Positions 28,492 through 36,649 of a stretch of 64,000 nt of DNA are shown piece by piece. This DNA is from G965227875 sp965227875. GTDB lineage: Bacteria > Pseudomonadota > Alphaproteobacteria > Rhizobiales > JAJFHC01. The stretch's first letter is position 1; the number at the start of each line of letters is the position of its first letter. The stretch covers positions 310,001 through 374,000 of the forward strand of contig OZ245783.1 in assembly GCA_965227875.1 (NCBI GenBank), in the 5' to 3' direction. A program made the translations under genes and the position numbers. Below the pieces are notes generated by a model. That model had not been told where the DNA came from and made no database searches. It was given only the letters and a program-made list of their open reading frames with translations.

Positions 28492-29601
28492 TCACGAACG
28501 GACCGACGGATGCCAGAACGTGACGGCCCGTTCGATAAAGGCCACCACTCCGTAAAACGCGGATCCCGCAAGCGCGGCGACCGCGATCTCCGCCCACACC
28601 ATATCGACGTTCATGCGGCCGACTTCGGTCGAAATCCGGAAGCCCATGCCAACGATCGGTGTGCCGAAAAACTCTGCGACGATGGCACCGATGAGAGCCA
28701 GCGTCGAGTTGATCTTGAGTGCATTGAAGATGAAGGGCGCCGCCGCCGGAAGGCGCAGCTTGAACAGCGTCTGCCAGTAGCTCGCCGCATAGGTGCGCAT
28801 CAGGTCGCGCTCCATGTCGCTCGCCGCCGCCAGTCCGGCGATCGTGTTCACCAGCATCGGAAAGAAGGTCATGACGATCACGACCGCGGCCTTCGACGGC
28901 CAGTCGAATCCGAACCACATGACCATGATCGGCGCGATGCCGATGATGGGCAGGGCGGAAACGAGATTGCCCACGGGCAGCAGGCCGCGCTGCAGGAAGG
29001 GGGAGCGGTCGATGGCGATGGCCACCAAGAAAGCCGACCCGCATCCGAGCACGTATCCGATGAGCACCGCCTTGAGGAAGGTCTGCTGGAAGTCCGTCCA
29101 CAGGATCGGGATCGAAGCGGCGAAGCGCTCGCCGATCATGGACGGTGGCGGCAGCAGAACCGTCGGCACGCCAAGTCCTCTTGTGATCACCTCCCAGGCG
29201 ATCAGGATCCAGGCGCCGAACAATACGGGGACGGCGAACTGGAGAAGGCGCGCCGCCCCGCCGGTCGTGCGCGGCCGCGCGGCCACACGCTCGACGAACA
29301 ACCACGCGGACGTCCACGCGGCGAGCACCGCAAACCAGTAACCGGCCCGCACGGCCTCGAAATCGCGAAGCGCCAGCAGGACGGCCACCGCGCCGAGCAC
29401 GCACAGGGCGGCATCGGCAAGGACGGGCAGCCGCCTCACCCAGCGCACCCCGCTGATGACGCAAAGCACCGCGAACAGGGCCAGCACCGGCAGCGTCATG
29501 GCATGCACGCCTTCCCCGCCCAGTGTCCCGGCCGGCAGCGCCAGGGCAAGCAGTCCGCAGGTCATGCAGGCGAGCGCCAGCGTCGTCTGCAGCCGGGTCA
29601 T
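28492..29601 (-). CDS. ABC transporter permease, SsuC type, with extra N-terminal membrane segments
   Basis: A 369-residue permease. The last 240 or so residues are a standard SsuC/TauC-like domain (LLPPPSMIGERF, the SALPIIGIAPIMVMWFG stretch and an EVGRMNVDMVWAEI C-terminal region). In front of it is a 110-residue extension with about four hydrophobic segments, which ordinary SsuC proteins of about 250-270 residues lack. The ATG overlaps the stop of the preceding permease gene. The two permeases probably form a heterodimer that works with the NMT1-type binding protein and the ATPase encoded beyond the repeat array. Confidence 0.88.
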   Translation of the reverse strand: MTRLQTTLALACMTCGLLALALPAGTLGGEGVHAMTLPVLALFAVLCVISGVRWVRRLPVLADAALCVLGAVAVLLALRDFEAVRAGYWFAVLAAWTSAWLFVERVAARPRTTGGAARLLQFAVPVLFGAWILIAWEVITRGLGVPTVLLPPPSMIGERFAASIPILWTDFQQTFLKAVLIGYVLGCGSAFLVAIAIDRSPFLQRGLLPVGNLVSALPIIGIAPIMVMWFGFDWPSKAAVVIVMTFFPMLVNTIAGLAAASDMERDLMRTYAASYWQTLFKLRLPAAAPFIFNALKINSTLALIGAIVAEFFGTPIVGMGFRISTEVGRMNVDMVWAEIAVAALAGSAFYGVVAFIERAVTFWHPSVRS

Positions 29602-30476
29602 CGCGCCATTCCCATGCGTTTGAGCACGATGCGGTTGGCCACGCCGACGAGCGCAACGAGGCAGGCCGCCAGGACGGCCGCGGACAGCAGCGCCGACCAG
29701 ATCTGGATCGTCTGCCCGTAATATGATCCGGCGAGAAGCCGCGCACCGAGACCGGCAACCGCGCCGGTCGGGAGTTCCCCGACGATCGCACCGACCAGCG
29801 AGATCGCGATCGCCACTTTCATCGACGTGAAAAGATAGGGCACCGAACTCGGCCAGCGCAGCTTCCAGAAGACCTGGGACGCCGTGGCGTTGTAGGTCCG
29901 CATGAGGTCGAACTGGATCGCTTCGGGCGACCGCAGGCCCTTCACCATGCCGACAACGACGGGGAAGAAGCTGAGATAGGTCGAGATCAGCGCCTTCGGC
30001 AGGAGTCCGGAGATGCCGACGGCGTTGAGCACCACGATGATCATCGGCGCGATCGCGAGGATCGGGATCGTCTGGCTGGCGATCACCCACGGCATGAGCG
30101 ACTGGTCGACGGCACGGTTGTGCACGATGGCCACCGCCAGCAGGATGCCGAGCGCCGTTCCGATCACGAACCCGAGCAGGGTCGCCGAAAGCGTGATCCA
30201 GCCATGGAAGACAAGGCTGCGCTTGGACGTGATCTTCTTCTCGACCGTCGTCTTCCAGATTTCGACGACCACCTGGTGGGGCGCCGGCAACACGGGCCTC
30301 TCCTGGGCCATGGTGTCGTTCACCAGCTGCGAGACGGACCAGTCCGTTCCTGCCTTTTCGTAGCGGTCGATCTGCCAGGGCGCATTGAGCCAGACGGTGG
30401 CCGCGTACCAGATCGCCACGATGGCGGCGACCACGACGAGAACCGGAAACACGTTCTGGCGCAGCACCCCGCTCAT
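29598..30476 (-). CDS. ABC transporter permease, SsuC type
   Basis: A 292-residue membrane protein. A first helix (VFPVLVVVAAIVAIWYAA) is followed by a periplasmic segment of about 65 residues and the conserved permease domain containing SQTIPILAIAPMIIVV and the coupling region AIQFDLMRTYNATASQVFWKLRWP. I preferred ATG at 30476; a TTG six codons upstream in the same frame is possible. The gene begins 45 bp from the end of the 165-bp tandem array, which separates it from its likely ATPase gene. Confidence 0.9.
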   Translation of the reverse strand: MSGVLRQNVFPVLVVVAAIVAIWYAATVWLNAPWQIDRYEKAGTDWSVSQLVNDTMAQERPVLPAPHQVVVEIWKTTVEKKITSKRSLVFHGWITLSATLLGFVIGTALGILLAVAIVHNRAVDQSLMPWVIASQTIPILAIAPMIIVVLNAVGISGLLPKALISTYLSFFPVVVGMVKGLRSPEAIQFDLMRTYNATASQVFWKLRWPSSVPYLFTSMKVAIAISLVGAIVGELPTGAVAGLGARLLAGSYYGQTIQIWSALLSAAVLAACLVALVGVANRIVLKRMGMAR

Positions 30477-30520
30477 CCCGGCGGCCTTTCCCAAGCAGAC
30501 CGCCCCCGCCCTACCTGCCT

Positions 30521-31279
30521 CTGGATGACCGGGTCACGCCCGGTCACGACGGGAAAGAAGGTATCGCCATACACGCATCGCCCGGTCACGACGGGAAAGA
30601 AGGTGTCGCCATACACGCATTGCCCGGTCACAACGGGAAAGAGGGTATAGCCATACACGCAACGCACGGTCACGCCGGAGGAAAAGACATTACCCGCCAC
30701 GCATCCCCCGCCCCGCCTTTGCCGGGCTCGACCCGGCAATCCAGCCACACGGCGGGACGCGCCGACATGCTGGATGACCGGGTCACGCCCGGTCACCACG
30801 GGAAACAAGGTGTCGCCATATACGCATCGCCCGGTCACGCCGGAGGAAAAGACATTACCCGCCACGCACCCCCCACCCCGCCTTTGCCGGGCTCGACCCG
30901 GCAATCCAGCCATACGGCACGACGCGCCGGCACGCTGGATGACCGGGTCACGCCCGGTCACAACGGGATAGAAGGTGTCGCCATACACGCAACGCACGGT
31001 CACGCCGGAGGAAAAGACAACACCGCCCACGCACCCCCCACCCCGCCTTTGCCGGGCCCGACCCGGCAATCCAGCCACACGGCGGGACGCGCCGACACGC
31101 TGGATGACCGGGTCACGCCCGGTCACAACGGGAGGCAAGGTGTCGCCATACACGCATCGCCCGGTCATGCCGGAGGAAAAGACATCGCCGGCCACCCAAC
31201 CCTCACCCCGCCTTTGCCGGGCTCGACCCGGCAATCCAGCAACAAGGCGGGACACGCCGACACGCTGGATGACCGGGGA
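30521..31279. repeat. Tandem array with 165-bp period, inserted in an ABC transporter operon
   Basis: CTGGATGACCGGG recurs at 30521, 30770, 30935, 31100 and 31265. The last three intervals are exactly 165 bp; the first is 249 bp because it has two additional 42-bp subunits. Each unit contains the inverted repeats GACCGGG-TCACG-CCCGGTC and GCCGGG-CTCGA-CCCGGC. Open frames crossing it in both directions give periodic, low-complexity translations and are not credible proteins. The array, plus about 160 bp of non-repeat sequence to 31436, fills the 960-bp gap between a permease gene and the ATPase gene of one transporter. Confidence 0.93.
30539..30664. repeat. Nested 42-bp tandem repeat (three copies) inside the 165-bp array
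   Basis: Three consecutive 42-bp copies begin at 30539, 30581 and 30623, each starting CCCGGTCAC and ending near CATACACGCA. A truncated fourth copy continues at 30665. Forty-two bases is 14 codons, so open frames pass through, but the translation is a plain reiteration. The copies differ at a few positions, showing local duplication followed by drift. Confidence 0.88.
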
Positions 31280-31436
31280 TGACCAGACACCGTCGACCAC
31301 GCGGCGGCCGTCTCCCCGTCCGCGTTTCCCGGGCGAGCGCCCGCGAGACCCGGGACCGTCAGGAACAAGGGCCTCGGCCCCGCGGAAGACTGGCCCTGCC
31401 GACGGTCGGCCGGCGAAGGCGGGAAGTGGAACAGGG

Positions 31437-32243
31437 CTACTCGTCATAGCTGTGCCCTGCCCTCAGCCCTTCGCGCACCCGGTGGGCGATCTCCAGGAAT
31501 TCCGGGGATTCGCGGATGTCGAGCGGCCGCTCCTTCGGCAGCGTGCTTTCGATGACGTCCGTGACCCGCCCGGGGCGTGGCGACATGACCACGATCCGCG
31601 TGGAGAGATAGACCGCCTCGGGAATCGAATGGGTGACGAAGGCGATGGTCTTCTCGGTGCGCGCCCACAGGTCCAGGAGCTGCTCGTTCAGGTGGTCGCG
31701 CACGATCTCGTCGAGCGCGCCGAACGGCTCGTCCATCAGCAGGAGGTCGGCGTCGAACGCCAGCGCGCGTGCGATGGACGCCCGTTGCTGCATGCCGCCG
31801 GACAGCTGCCAGGGAAACTTCTTCTCGAAGCCCGCCAGGTTGACGAGTTCGAGGGTCCGCGCCACCCGGTCGCGCTGTTCGGCCCGCGAGTAGCCCATGA
31901 TCTCCAGCGGCAGCGACACGTTGGCCTCGATCGTCCGCCAGGGATAGAGCGCGGCGGCCTGGAACACGTACCCGTAGGCCCGCTTGAGACGGGCCTCTTC
32001 CGGTGAGAGGCCGTTGACGCTGATCGTGCCTGCTGTCGGCTGCTCGAGGTCCGCCACGACGCGCAGGAACGTGGTCTTGCCGCACCCGGAAGGGCCGATG
32101 AAGGACACGAAGTCGCCCTTGCCGATGGTCAGGTCGACGTCCGACAGGGCATGCACAGGCCCGTCCCCGGTCTCGAACGTGAGACCGAGCCCCTTGGCCG
32201 CGATTACCGTCTCCCCTGTCACCGCCCCGTTCTCCCCTTGCAT
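31437..32243 (-). CDS. ABC transporter ATP-binding protein, SsuB/TauB type
   Basis: A 268-residue ATPase with Walker A GPSGCGKTT, Q-loop YVFQAAALYPWRT, signature LSGGMQQR, Walker B LLLMDEPFGALD and the switch histidine in FVTHSIPEAVYLS. These are typical of SsuB/TauB-type ATPases that serve NMT1-type importers. A GTG at 32222, preceded by GGGGAG, is a plausible alternative start that would remove seven residues. It lies 34 bp downstream of dihydropyrimidinase, and its two permease partners are found only after the 165-bp tandem array. Confidence 0.92.
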   Translation of the reverse strand: MQGENGAVTGETVIAAKGLGLTFETGDGPVHALSDVDLTIGKGDFVSFIGPSGCGKTTFLRVVADLEQPTAGTISVNGLSPEEARLKRAYGYVFQAAALYPWRTIEANVSLPLEIMGYSRAEQRDRVARTLELVNLAGFEKKFPWQLSGGMQQRASIARALAFDADLLLMDEPFGALDEIVRDHLNEQLLDLWARTEKTIAFVTHSIPEAVYLSTRIVVMSPRPGRVTDVIESTLPKERPLDIRESPEFLEIAHRVREGLRAGHSYDE

Positions 32244-32277
32244 CGTACGGAAAGCAGCACCTCTTGCCCGGCCTTAT

Positions 32278-33732
32278 TCAGACGCCGGCCGGCATGTTCG
32301 CCGGATCGCGCACGACAGCACGCGGTGCGGTCAGTTCCTTCCACTTGGACAACGACCGGTTCACCGGTGCATTGGCCTCGCGGGGAATGAACTCCCCGTG
32401 GCCCTGCTGCGTCTTCACCTCGTTCTCCTCGACGGCGACCATGCCGCGGGTCAGCGTGAAGCGGGGCAGGCCTTCGACCTCGATGCCTTCGAAGACATTG
32501 TAGTCGATGGCGGACTGCTGGCTGTCGGCGGAAATCGTCTTCGACCGCTTGGGATCCCAGACAACGATGTCGGCGTCCGCCCCCTCGAGGATCGCGCCCT
32601 TGCGCGGATAGACGTTGAGGATCTTCGCGATGTTGGTCGACGTGACCGCCACGAACTCGTTCATGGTCAGACGTCCCGTGTTGACCCCGCGCGTCCACAG
32701 AACCGGCATACGGTCCTCAAGACCGCCCGTGCCGTTGGGGATCTTCGTGAAGTCGCCGACGCCGTAGCGCTTCTGCTCGGTGGTGAAGGCGCAGTGGTCA
32801 GTCGCCACCACCTGCAGGCTTCCGGCCTGGAGACCGGCCCACAGCGAGTCCTGGTGCTGTTTGTTGCGGAAGGGCGGCGACATCACCCGGCGCGCCGAGT
32901 GGTCCCAGTCCTTGTTGAAATACTCCGTCTCGTCGAGCGTCAGGTGCTGGATGAGCGGTTCGCCGAACACCCGGATGCCCTTCTGGCGTGCCCGGCGGAT
33001 GGCCTCGTGCGCCTGCTCGCAGGAGACGTGCACCACGTAGAGCGGCACGCGCGCCATGTCGGCGATCATGATCGCGCGGTTCGTCGCCTCGCCCTCGACT
33101 TCCGGCGGGCGGGAATAGGCATGGCCTTCCGGACCGTTGTTGCCCTCCTCCATCAGGGACTGCTGAAGCTGCGCCACCACGTCACCGTTCTCCGCATGGA
33201 CGAGCGGCATGGCGCCGAGCGCCGCACAACGCTGGAACGACGCGTACATCTCGTCGTCGTCGACCATCAACGCGCCCTTGTAGGCCATGAAATGCTTGAA
33301 GGTATTGATGCCGCTGCCGACGACGGTCTCCATTTCGTCGAACACCTGTTCGCCCCACCAGGTGATCGCCATGTGGAAGGAGTAGTCGCAGGAGGCCTTG
33401 GACGTCTTGTTGTCCCACATCTGGCGCGCCTCGAGCAGGGACTGGCCCGGCGCCGGCAGGCAGAAATCGACCACCATGGTGGTGCCGCCGGAAAGCGCGG
33501 CCCGGGTGCCGGACTCGAAATCGTCGGTCGAATAGGTCCCCATGAAGGGCATTTCCAGATGGGTGTGCGGATCGATGCCGCCCGGCATCACGTAGCACCC
33601 GGTGGCGTCGAGGGTCTCGTCGCCGGAGAGGTTCGGGCCAATCTGCGCGATCCGGCCGCCCTCGATCAGGACATCGGCTTCGTAGGTGCGGTCGGCCGTG
33701 ACGACGGTTCCGCCCTTGATCACCTTGCTCAT
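32278..33732 (-). CDS. hydA: Dihydropyrimidinase (D-hydantoinase)
   Basis: A 484-residue binuclear zinc amidohydrolase that opens dihydrouracil or dihydrothymine to the N-carbamoyl-beta-amino acid. Metal ligands are in GGIDPHTHLE (His56, His58), the carbamylated lysine is Lys152 in FMAYKGAL, His179 lies in LVHAENG, and the last ligand is in the TDHCAF segment. The ATG follows GGAGG. It sits between the M20 amidohydrolase and the ABC ATPase gene on the same strand. This is step two of the reductive pyrimidine pathway, after the dihydropyrimidine dehydrogenase encoded about 10 kb away in this window. Confidence 0.95.
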   Translation of the reverse strand: MSKVIKGGTVVTADRTYEADVLIEGGRIAQIGPNLSGDETLDATGCYVMPGGIDPHTHLEMPFMGTYSTDDFESGTRAALSGGTTMVVDFCLPAPGQSLLEARQMWDNKTSKASCDYSFHMAITWWGEQVFDEMETVVGSGINTFKHFMAYKGALMVDDDEMYASFQRCAALGAMPLVHAENGDVVAQLQQSLMEEGNNGPEGHAYSRPPEVEGEATNRAIMIADMARVPLYVVHVSCEQAHEAIRRARQKGIRVFGEPLIQHLTLDETEYFNKDWDHSARRVMSPPFRNKQHQDSLWAGLQAGSLQVVATDHCAFTTEQKRYGVGDFTKIPNGTGGLEDRMPVLWTRGVNTGRLTMNEFVAVTSTNIAKILNVYPRKGAILEGADADIVVWDPKRSKTISADSQQSAIDYNVFEGIEVEGLPRFTLTRGMVAVEENEVKTQQGHGEFIPREANAPVNRSLSKWKELTAPRAVVRDPANMPAGV

Positions 33733-33757
33733 TGAGTCATCCTCCCTTCGGTATTCG

Positions 33758-35005
33758 CTATTCGACGATTTCGGCGGTTTCCACGACGGCGTGGAACAGC
33801 ACGTCGGCACCCGCGCGGGCCCAGTCCGGAGAAATCTCCTCGGCCTCGTTATGCGACAGGCCGTCGACGCAGGGGCACATCACCATGGCGGTCGGCGCCA
33901 CCCGGTTGACCCAGCAGGCATCGTGCCCGGCGCCCGAGACGATATCGCGATGGCTGTAGCCGAGCCGCTCCGCCGCATCACGGATCGCGGTGACGCACCC
34001 GTCGTCGAACTTGACCGGGTCGAACCCGCCGACCTTTTCCATTTCCAGCTTCAGGCCGATATCCTCGGCAATCTTCTCCGCGCCCTCCTTCAGTCGGGCC
34101 TCCATGTCCTGGATGATCTCGAGCTCCGGGTGCCGGAAGTCCACGGTGAACACGCATCTGCCGGGAATGATGTTGCGCGAGTTGGGATAGACGTCGCAGT
34201 GGCCGATGGCGCCCACCGCGAGCGGCGCGTGGCTCCAGGCGATTTCGTCGACAAGTTGGGTGATCTTCGCCATGCCAAGACCGGCATTGACGCGCATCGG
34301 CATCGGGGTCGACCCGGTGTGGCTTTCCTTGCCGGTAAGCGTGATCTGCATCCAGCTCAGGCCCTGGCCGTGGGTCACGACGCCGATGTCCTTGTTCTCG
34401 GCCTCGAGGATCGGCCCCTGCTCGATGTGAAGTTCGAAGAAGGCGTGCATCTTGCGCGCGCCGACTTCCTCGTCGCCGACCCAGCCGATCCGCTTGAGTT
34501 CCTCGCCCACGGTCTTGCCGTCCGCATCCTCGCGCGCATAGGCCCAGTCGAGCGTATGCGTTCCCGCGAAAACGCCCGACGCCAGCATGGGCGGCGCGAA
34601 ACGGGTGCCTTCCTCGTTGGTCCAGTTGACGACCACGATCGGACGTTTTGTCTTGATGTTCATGTCATTGAGGGTCCGGATGATTTCCAGACCGCCGAGA
34701 ACGCCCAGCACGCCGTCATATTTGCCGCCGGTGGGCTGGGTGTCGAGATGGCTGCCGACATAGACCGGAAGCGCATCCGGGTCGGTGCCTTCCCGGCGGG
34801 CGAACATGGTGCCCATCTTGTCGACGCCCATCGTCAGGCCGGCCTCGTCGCACCATTTCTGGAAAAGGGCGCGCCCTTCGGCGTCCACGTCGGTCAGGGT
34901 CTGGCGATTGTTGCCGCCGGCGACGCCCGGCCCGACCTTCGCCATTTCCATCAGGCTGTCCCACAGCCTCTCGCCATCGATCCTGAGATTACTCGCTACG
35001 GTCAT
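33758..35005 (-). CDS. M20 family N-carbamoyl amino acid amidohydrolase (probable beta-ureidopropionase)
   Basis: A 415-residue zinc enzyme. Metal residues are His86 and Asp88 in VGSHLDTQP, Asp97 in KYDGVLG, the catalytic and metal glutamates 131-132 in NEEGTRF, and His193 in ELHIEQGP. It belongs to the HyuC/AmaB/allantoate amidohydrolase group of M20 hydrolases. Placed directly upstream of dihydropyrimidinase, it most likely hydrolyses N-carbamoyl-beta-alanine to beta-alanine, ammonia and CO2. It is the promoter-proximal gene of the leftward pyrimidine operon, facing the RutR-like genes. An allantoate amidohydrolase role cannot be excluded on sequence alone. Confidence 0.9.
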   Translation of the reverse strand: MTVASNLRIDGERLWDSLMEMAKVGPGVAGGNNRQTLTDVDAEGRALFQKWCDEAGLTMGVDKMGTMFARREGTDPDALPVYVGSHLDTQPTGGKYDGVLGVLGGLEIIRTLNDMNIKTKRPIVVVNWTNEEGTRFAPPMLASGVFAGTHTLDWAYAREDADGKTVGEELKRIGWVGDEEVGARKMHAFFELHIEQGPILEAENKDIGVVTHGQGLSWMQITLTGKESHTGSTPMPMRVNAGLGMAKITQLVDEIAWSHAPLAVGAIGHCDVYPNSRNIIPGRCVFTVDFRHPELEIIQDMEARLKEGAEKIAEDIGLKLEMEKVGGFDPVKFDDGCVTAIRDAAERLGYSHRDIVSGAGHDACWVNRVAPTAMVMCPCVDGLSHNEAEEISPDWARAGADVLFHAVVETAEIVE

Positions 35006-35308
35006 GTTGCATTACCCTCATGATGCGCGCACCGTCCGCACGGCAGGTGGCCGGATTATCGAGATTTTATGGAATTCCCCCTCCACGGTACATGCCCGAC
35101 CACGTGTTATCGGCAGCTTTCGCTGCCCGCCGCCCGGCTGTCGTCCGGACCTCAGTCCGCCTTTCCTTGCACCGTTCCCTCACCGGCAGGTCTTTCTTTC
35201 TGATTGCCGGTTGTCCCGGTTGATTTGACCTGACCAATCGGTCAAGATAACAGTAAAACAGCATTGACCAAACGGTCAAGAATATTTGGGCAAGCGAAAC
35301 GACCAGTG
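35006..35308. promoter_or_regulatory. Divergent intergenic region between the pyrimidine operon and the RutR-like genes
   Basis: About 300 bp without a gene. The part near the regulators is AT-rich and contains two RutR-like palindromes. A TTGACC at 35225-35230, followed 17 nt later by TAACAG, could be a weak promoter for the regulator genes, with the first palindrome lying in the spacer. I see no other structure in the left half. Confidence 0.5.
35230..35279. promoter_or_regulatory. Two RutR-type operator palindromes
   Basis: CTGACCAATCGGTCAA at 35230-35245 and TTGACCAAACGGTCAA at 35264-35279. The second is a perfect palindrome with 6-bp arms TTGACC/GGTCAA around a 4-nt centre; the first has one outer mismatch. 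From memory, the E. coli RutR consensus is TTGACCA-NN-TGGTCAA, so the second box differs at one position. They are 34 bp apart start to start, about three helical turns, and lie just before the tandem RutR-like genes. They probably control both the regulators and the divergent pyrimidine operon. Confidence 0.75.
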
Positions 35309-35965
35309 ATGGCGTCGAAGACGGCAACCAGGCCCGGCACGCTGAAATCCGGAATTCGCCAGGAAAACGAACGGACAATTCTCCGCGCTGCCGAAAGCGT
35401 TTTCGCGGAATACGGCTATCGCGGCGCGACGACGAGCCTTATCGCCGAACGCGCCGGCCTGCCCAAGGCGAACCTCCATTACTACTTCCCAACGAAGGAA
35501 GCGCTCTACCGGCGCGTTGTGGACGACATTTTCAATGTCTGGCTCGAGGCCGCCGATTCCTTCGACGATTGTGACGACCCGGCCGAAGCGTTGACCCGGT
35601 ACATCTCGAAGAAGATGGAGATATCCCGCTACAACCCTTTGGGATCGAAGGTCTGGGCGAACGAGATTCTGCAGCGCGCACCGGTCATCAACGACTATCT
35701 TGAAACGGTCCTGCGCGACTGGACGAGGTCGCGTGTGGAAATCATCCAGCGCTGGGTCGACGAAGGGCGGATCGATCCCGTCAATCCGGAGTATCTCCTC
35801 TACATGATCTGGGCGACCACGCAGCACTATGCCGATTTCGGCCATCAGATCGAAACGCTCAACGGTGGCGAACCGCTGAGCGACGAAGCGTTCGATCAGG
35901 CGACGCAACAGGTCATCGACATCGTGCTGAACGGTATCGGTGCGCGCCGGAAAGACAATCCATGA
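35309..35965 (+). CDS. rutR: TetR-family regulator, RutR-like (first of a tandem pair)
   Basis: A regulator of about 218 residues from this ATG. The N-terminal helix-turn-helix region is ILRAAESVFAEYGYRGATTS followed by IAERAGLPKANLHYYFPTK, and the C-terminal domain contains GSKVWANEILQRAP and YMIWATTQHYADF, which characterise RutR (YcdC). E. coli RutR represses pyrimidine utilisation genes and is released by uracil. A TTG at 35264 would extend the frame by 15 codons but falls inside the operator palindrome, so I reject it. No strong ribosome site marks the chosen ATG, so the exact start is uncertain. It shares ATGA with the next gene. Confidence 0.88.
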   Translation: MASKTATRPGTLKSGIRQENERTILRAAESVFAEYGYRGATTSLIAERAGLPKANLHYYFPTKEALYRRVVDDIFNVWLEAADSFDDCDDPAEALTRYISKKMEISRYNPLGSKVWANEILQRAPVINDYLETVLRDWTRSRVEIIQRWVDEGRIDPVNPEYLLYMIWATTQHYADFGHQIETLNGGEPLSDEAFDQATQQVIDIVLNGIGARRKDNP

Positions 35966-36597
35966 CGGCGCGGGCGGAACATTCGCGAAAGCGTACCCGC
36001 ATCCAGAAGCAGAACGAGGAGCGTATCATCGAGGCTGCCCTCGCGGTGTTCGCAGCCTACGGTTTTCGCGGCGCGACCATCGACCAGATCGCCCGCGGCG
36101 CGGGCATGTCAAAACCGAACCTGCTCTACTACTTCCCCAACAAGTCCGCGCTGTACGTCACGGTTCTGGAACACATCCTCGAGGACTGGCTGACGCCGCT
36201 CACCGAACTCGACCCCGACGGCGACCCGCGGACGGAGATCTGGAAATACGTGGAGTTCAAGTTGGAGATGTCCCGCAGGATGCCGGACGCCTCCAAGGTG
36301 TTCGCGACGGAGATCCTCCAGGGTGCACCGCAGATCAAACCGGTCCTGTGCGGATCCCTCAAAGAACTGGTCGACGAAAAATGCCGGATTCTACAGGGGT
36401 GGATCGACGAGGGGCGGCTCGCGCCCGTCGTCCCTCATCATCTCGTGTTCACCATCTGGGCAACGACGCAGCACTATGCGGATTTTGCGGTCCAGGTCGA
36501 GGCGGTGCTCGGCGAGGACGTCGACCGCGACACCATCTTCGCCCAGGCCCGCGAGAACATGAAGGTCTTGTTTCTCGACGGCCTCGTCCCCAAGTGA
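35962..36597 (+). CDS. TetR-family regulator, RutR-like (second of a tandem pair)
   Basis: A 211-residue paralogue of the preceding protein with the same layout: FAAYGFRGATIDQIARGAGM plus KPNLLYYFPNKSAL in the DNA-binding domain, and ASKVFATEILQGAP and TIWATTQHYADF in the ligand domain. Its ATG overlaps the preceding stop (ATGA), so the two are co-translated. The pair may form heterodimers or sense different pyrimidines such as uracil and thymine. That is inference, since the two ligand domains clearly differ in sequence. Confidence 0.87.
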   Translation: MTARAEHSRKRTRIQKQNEERIIEAALAVFAAYGFRGATIDQIARGAGMSKPNLLYYFPNKSALYVTVLEHILEDWLTPLTELDPDGDPRTEIWKYVEFKLEMSRRMPDASKVFATEILQGAPQIKPVLCGSLKELVDEKCRILQGWIDEGRLAPVVPHHLVFTIWATTQHYADFAVQVEAVLGEDVDRDTIFAQARENMKVLFLDGLVPK

Positions 36598-36649
36598 CCC
36601 CGGTCTGCCGGTCAATCGCTGCCGGCCCGTCGCGCCCCGGATACCGTCC

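Noticed and set aside
30539..31279. Possible repeat-containing protein encoded across the 165-bp array
   Set aside because: Open frames exist in several frames on both strands at once, none has a ribosome site or signal peptide, and the translation simply reiterates the repeat.
35264..35308. TTG start for the first RutR-like protein
   Set aside because: It would place the start codon inside the operator palindrome and add 15 residues without a ribosome site upstream.
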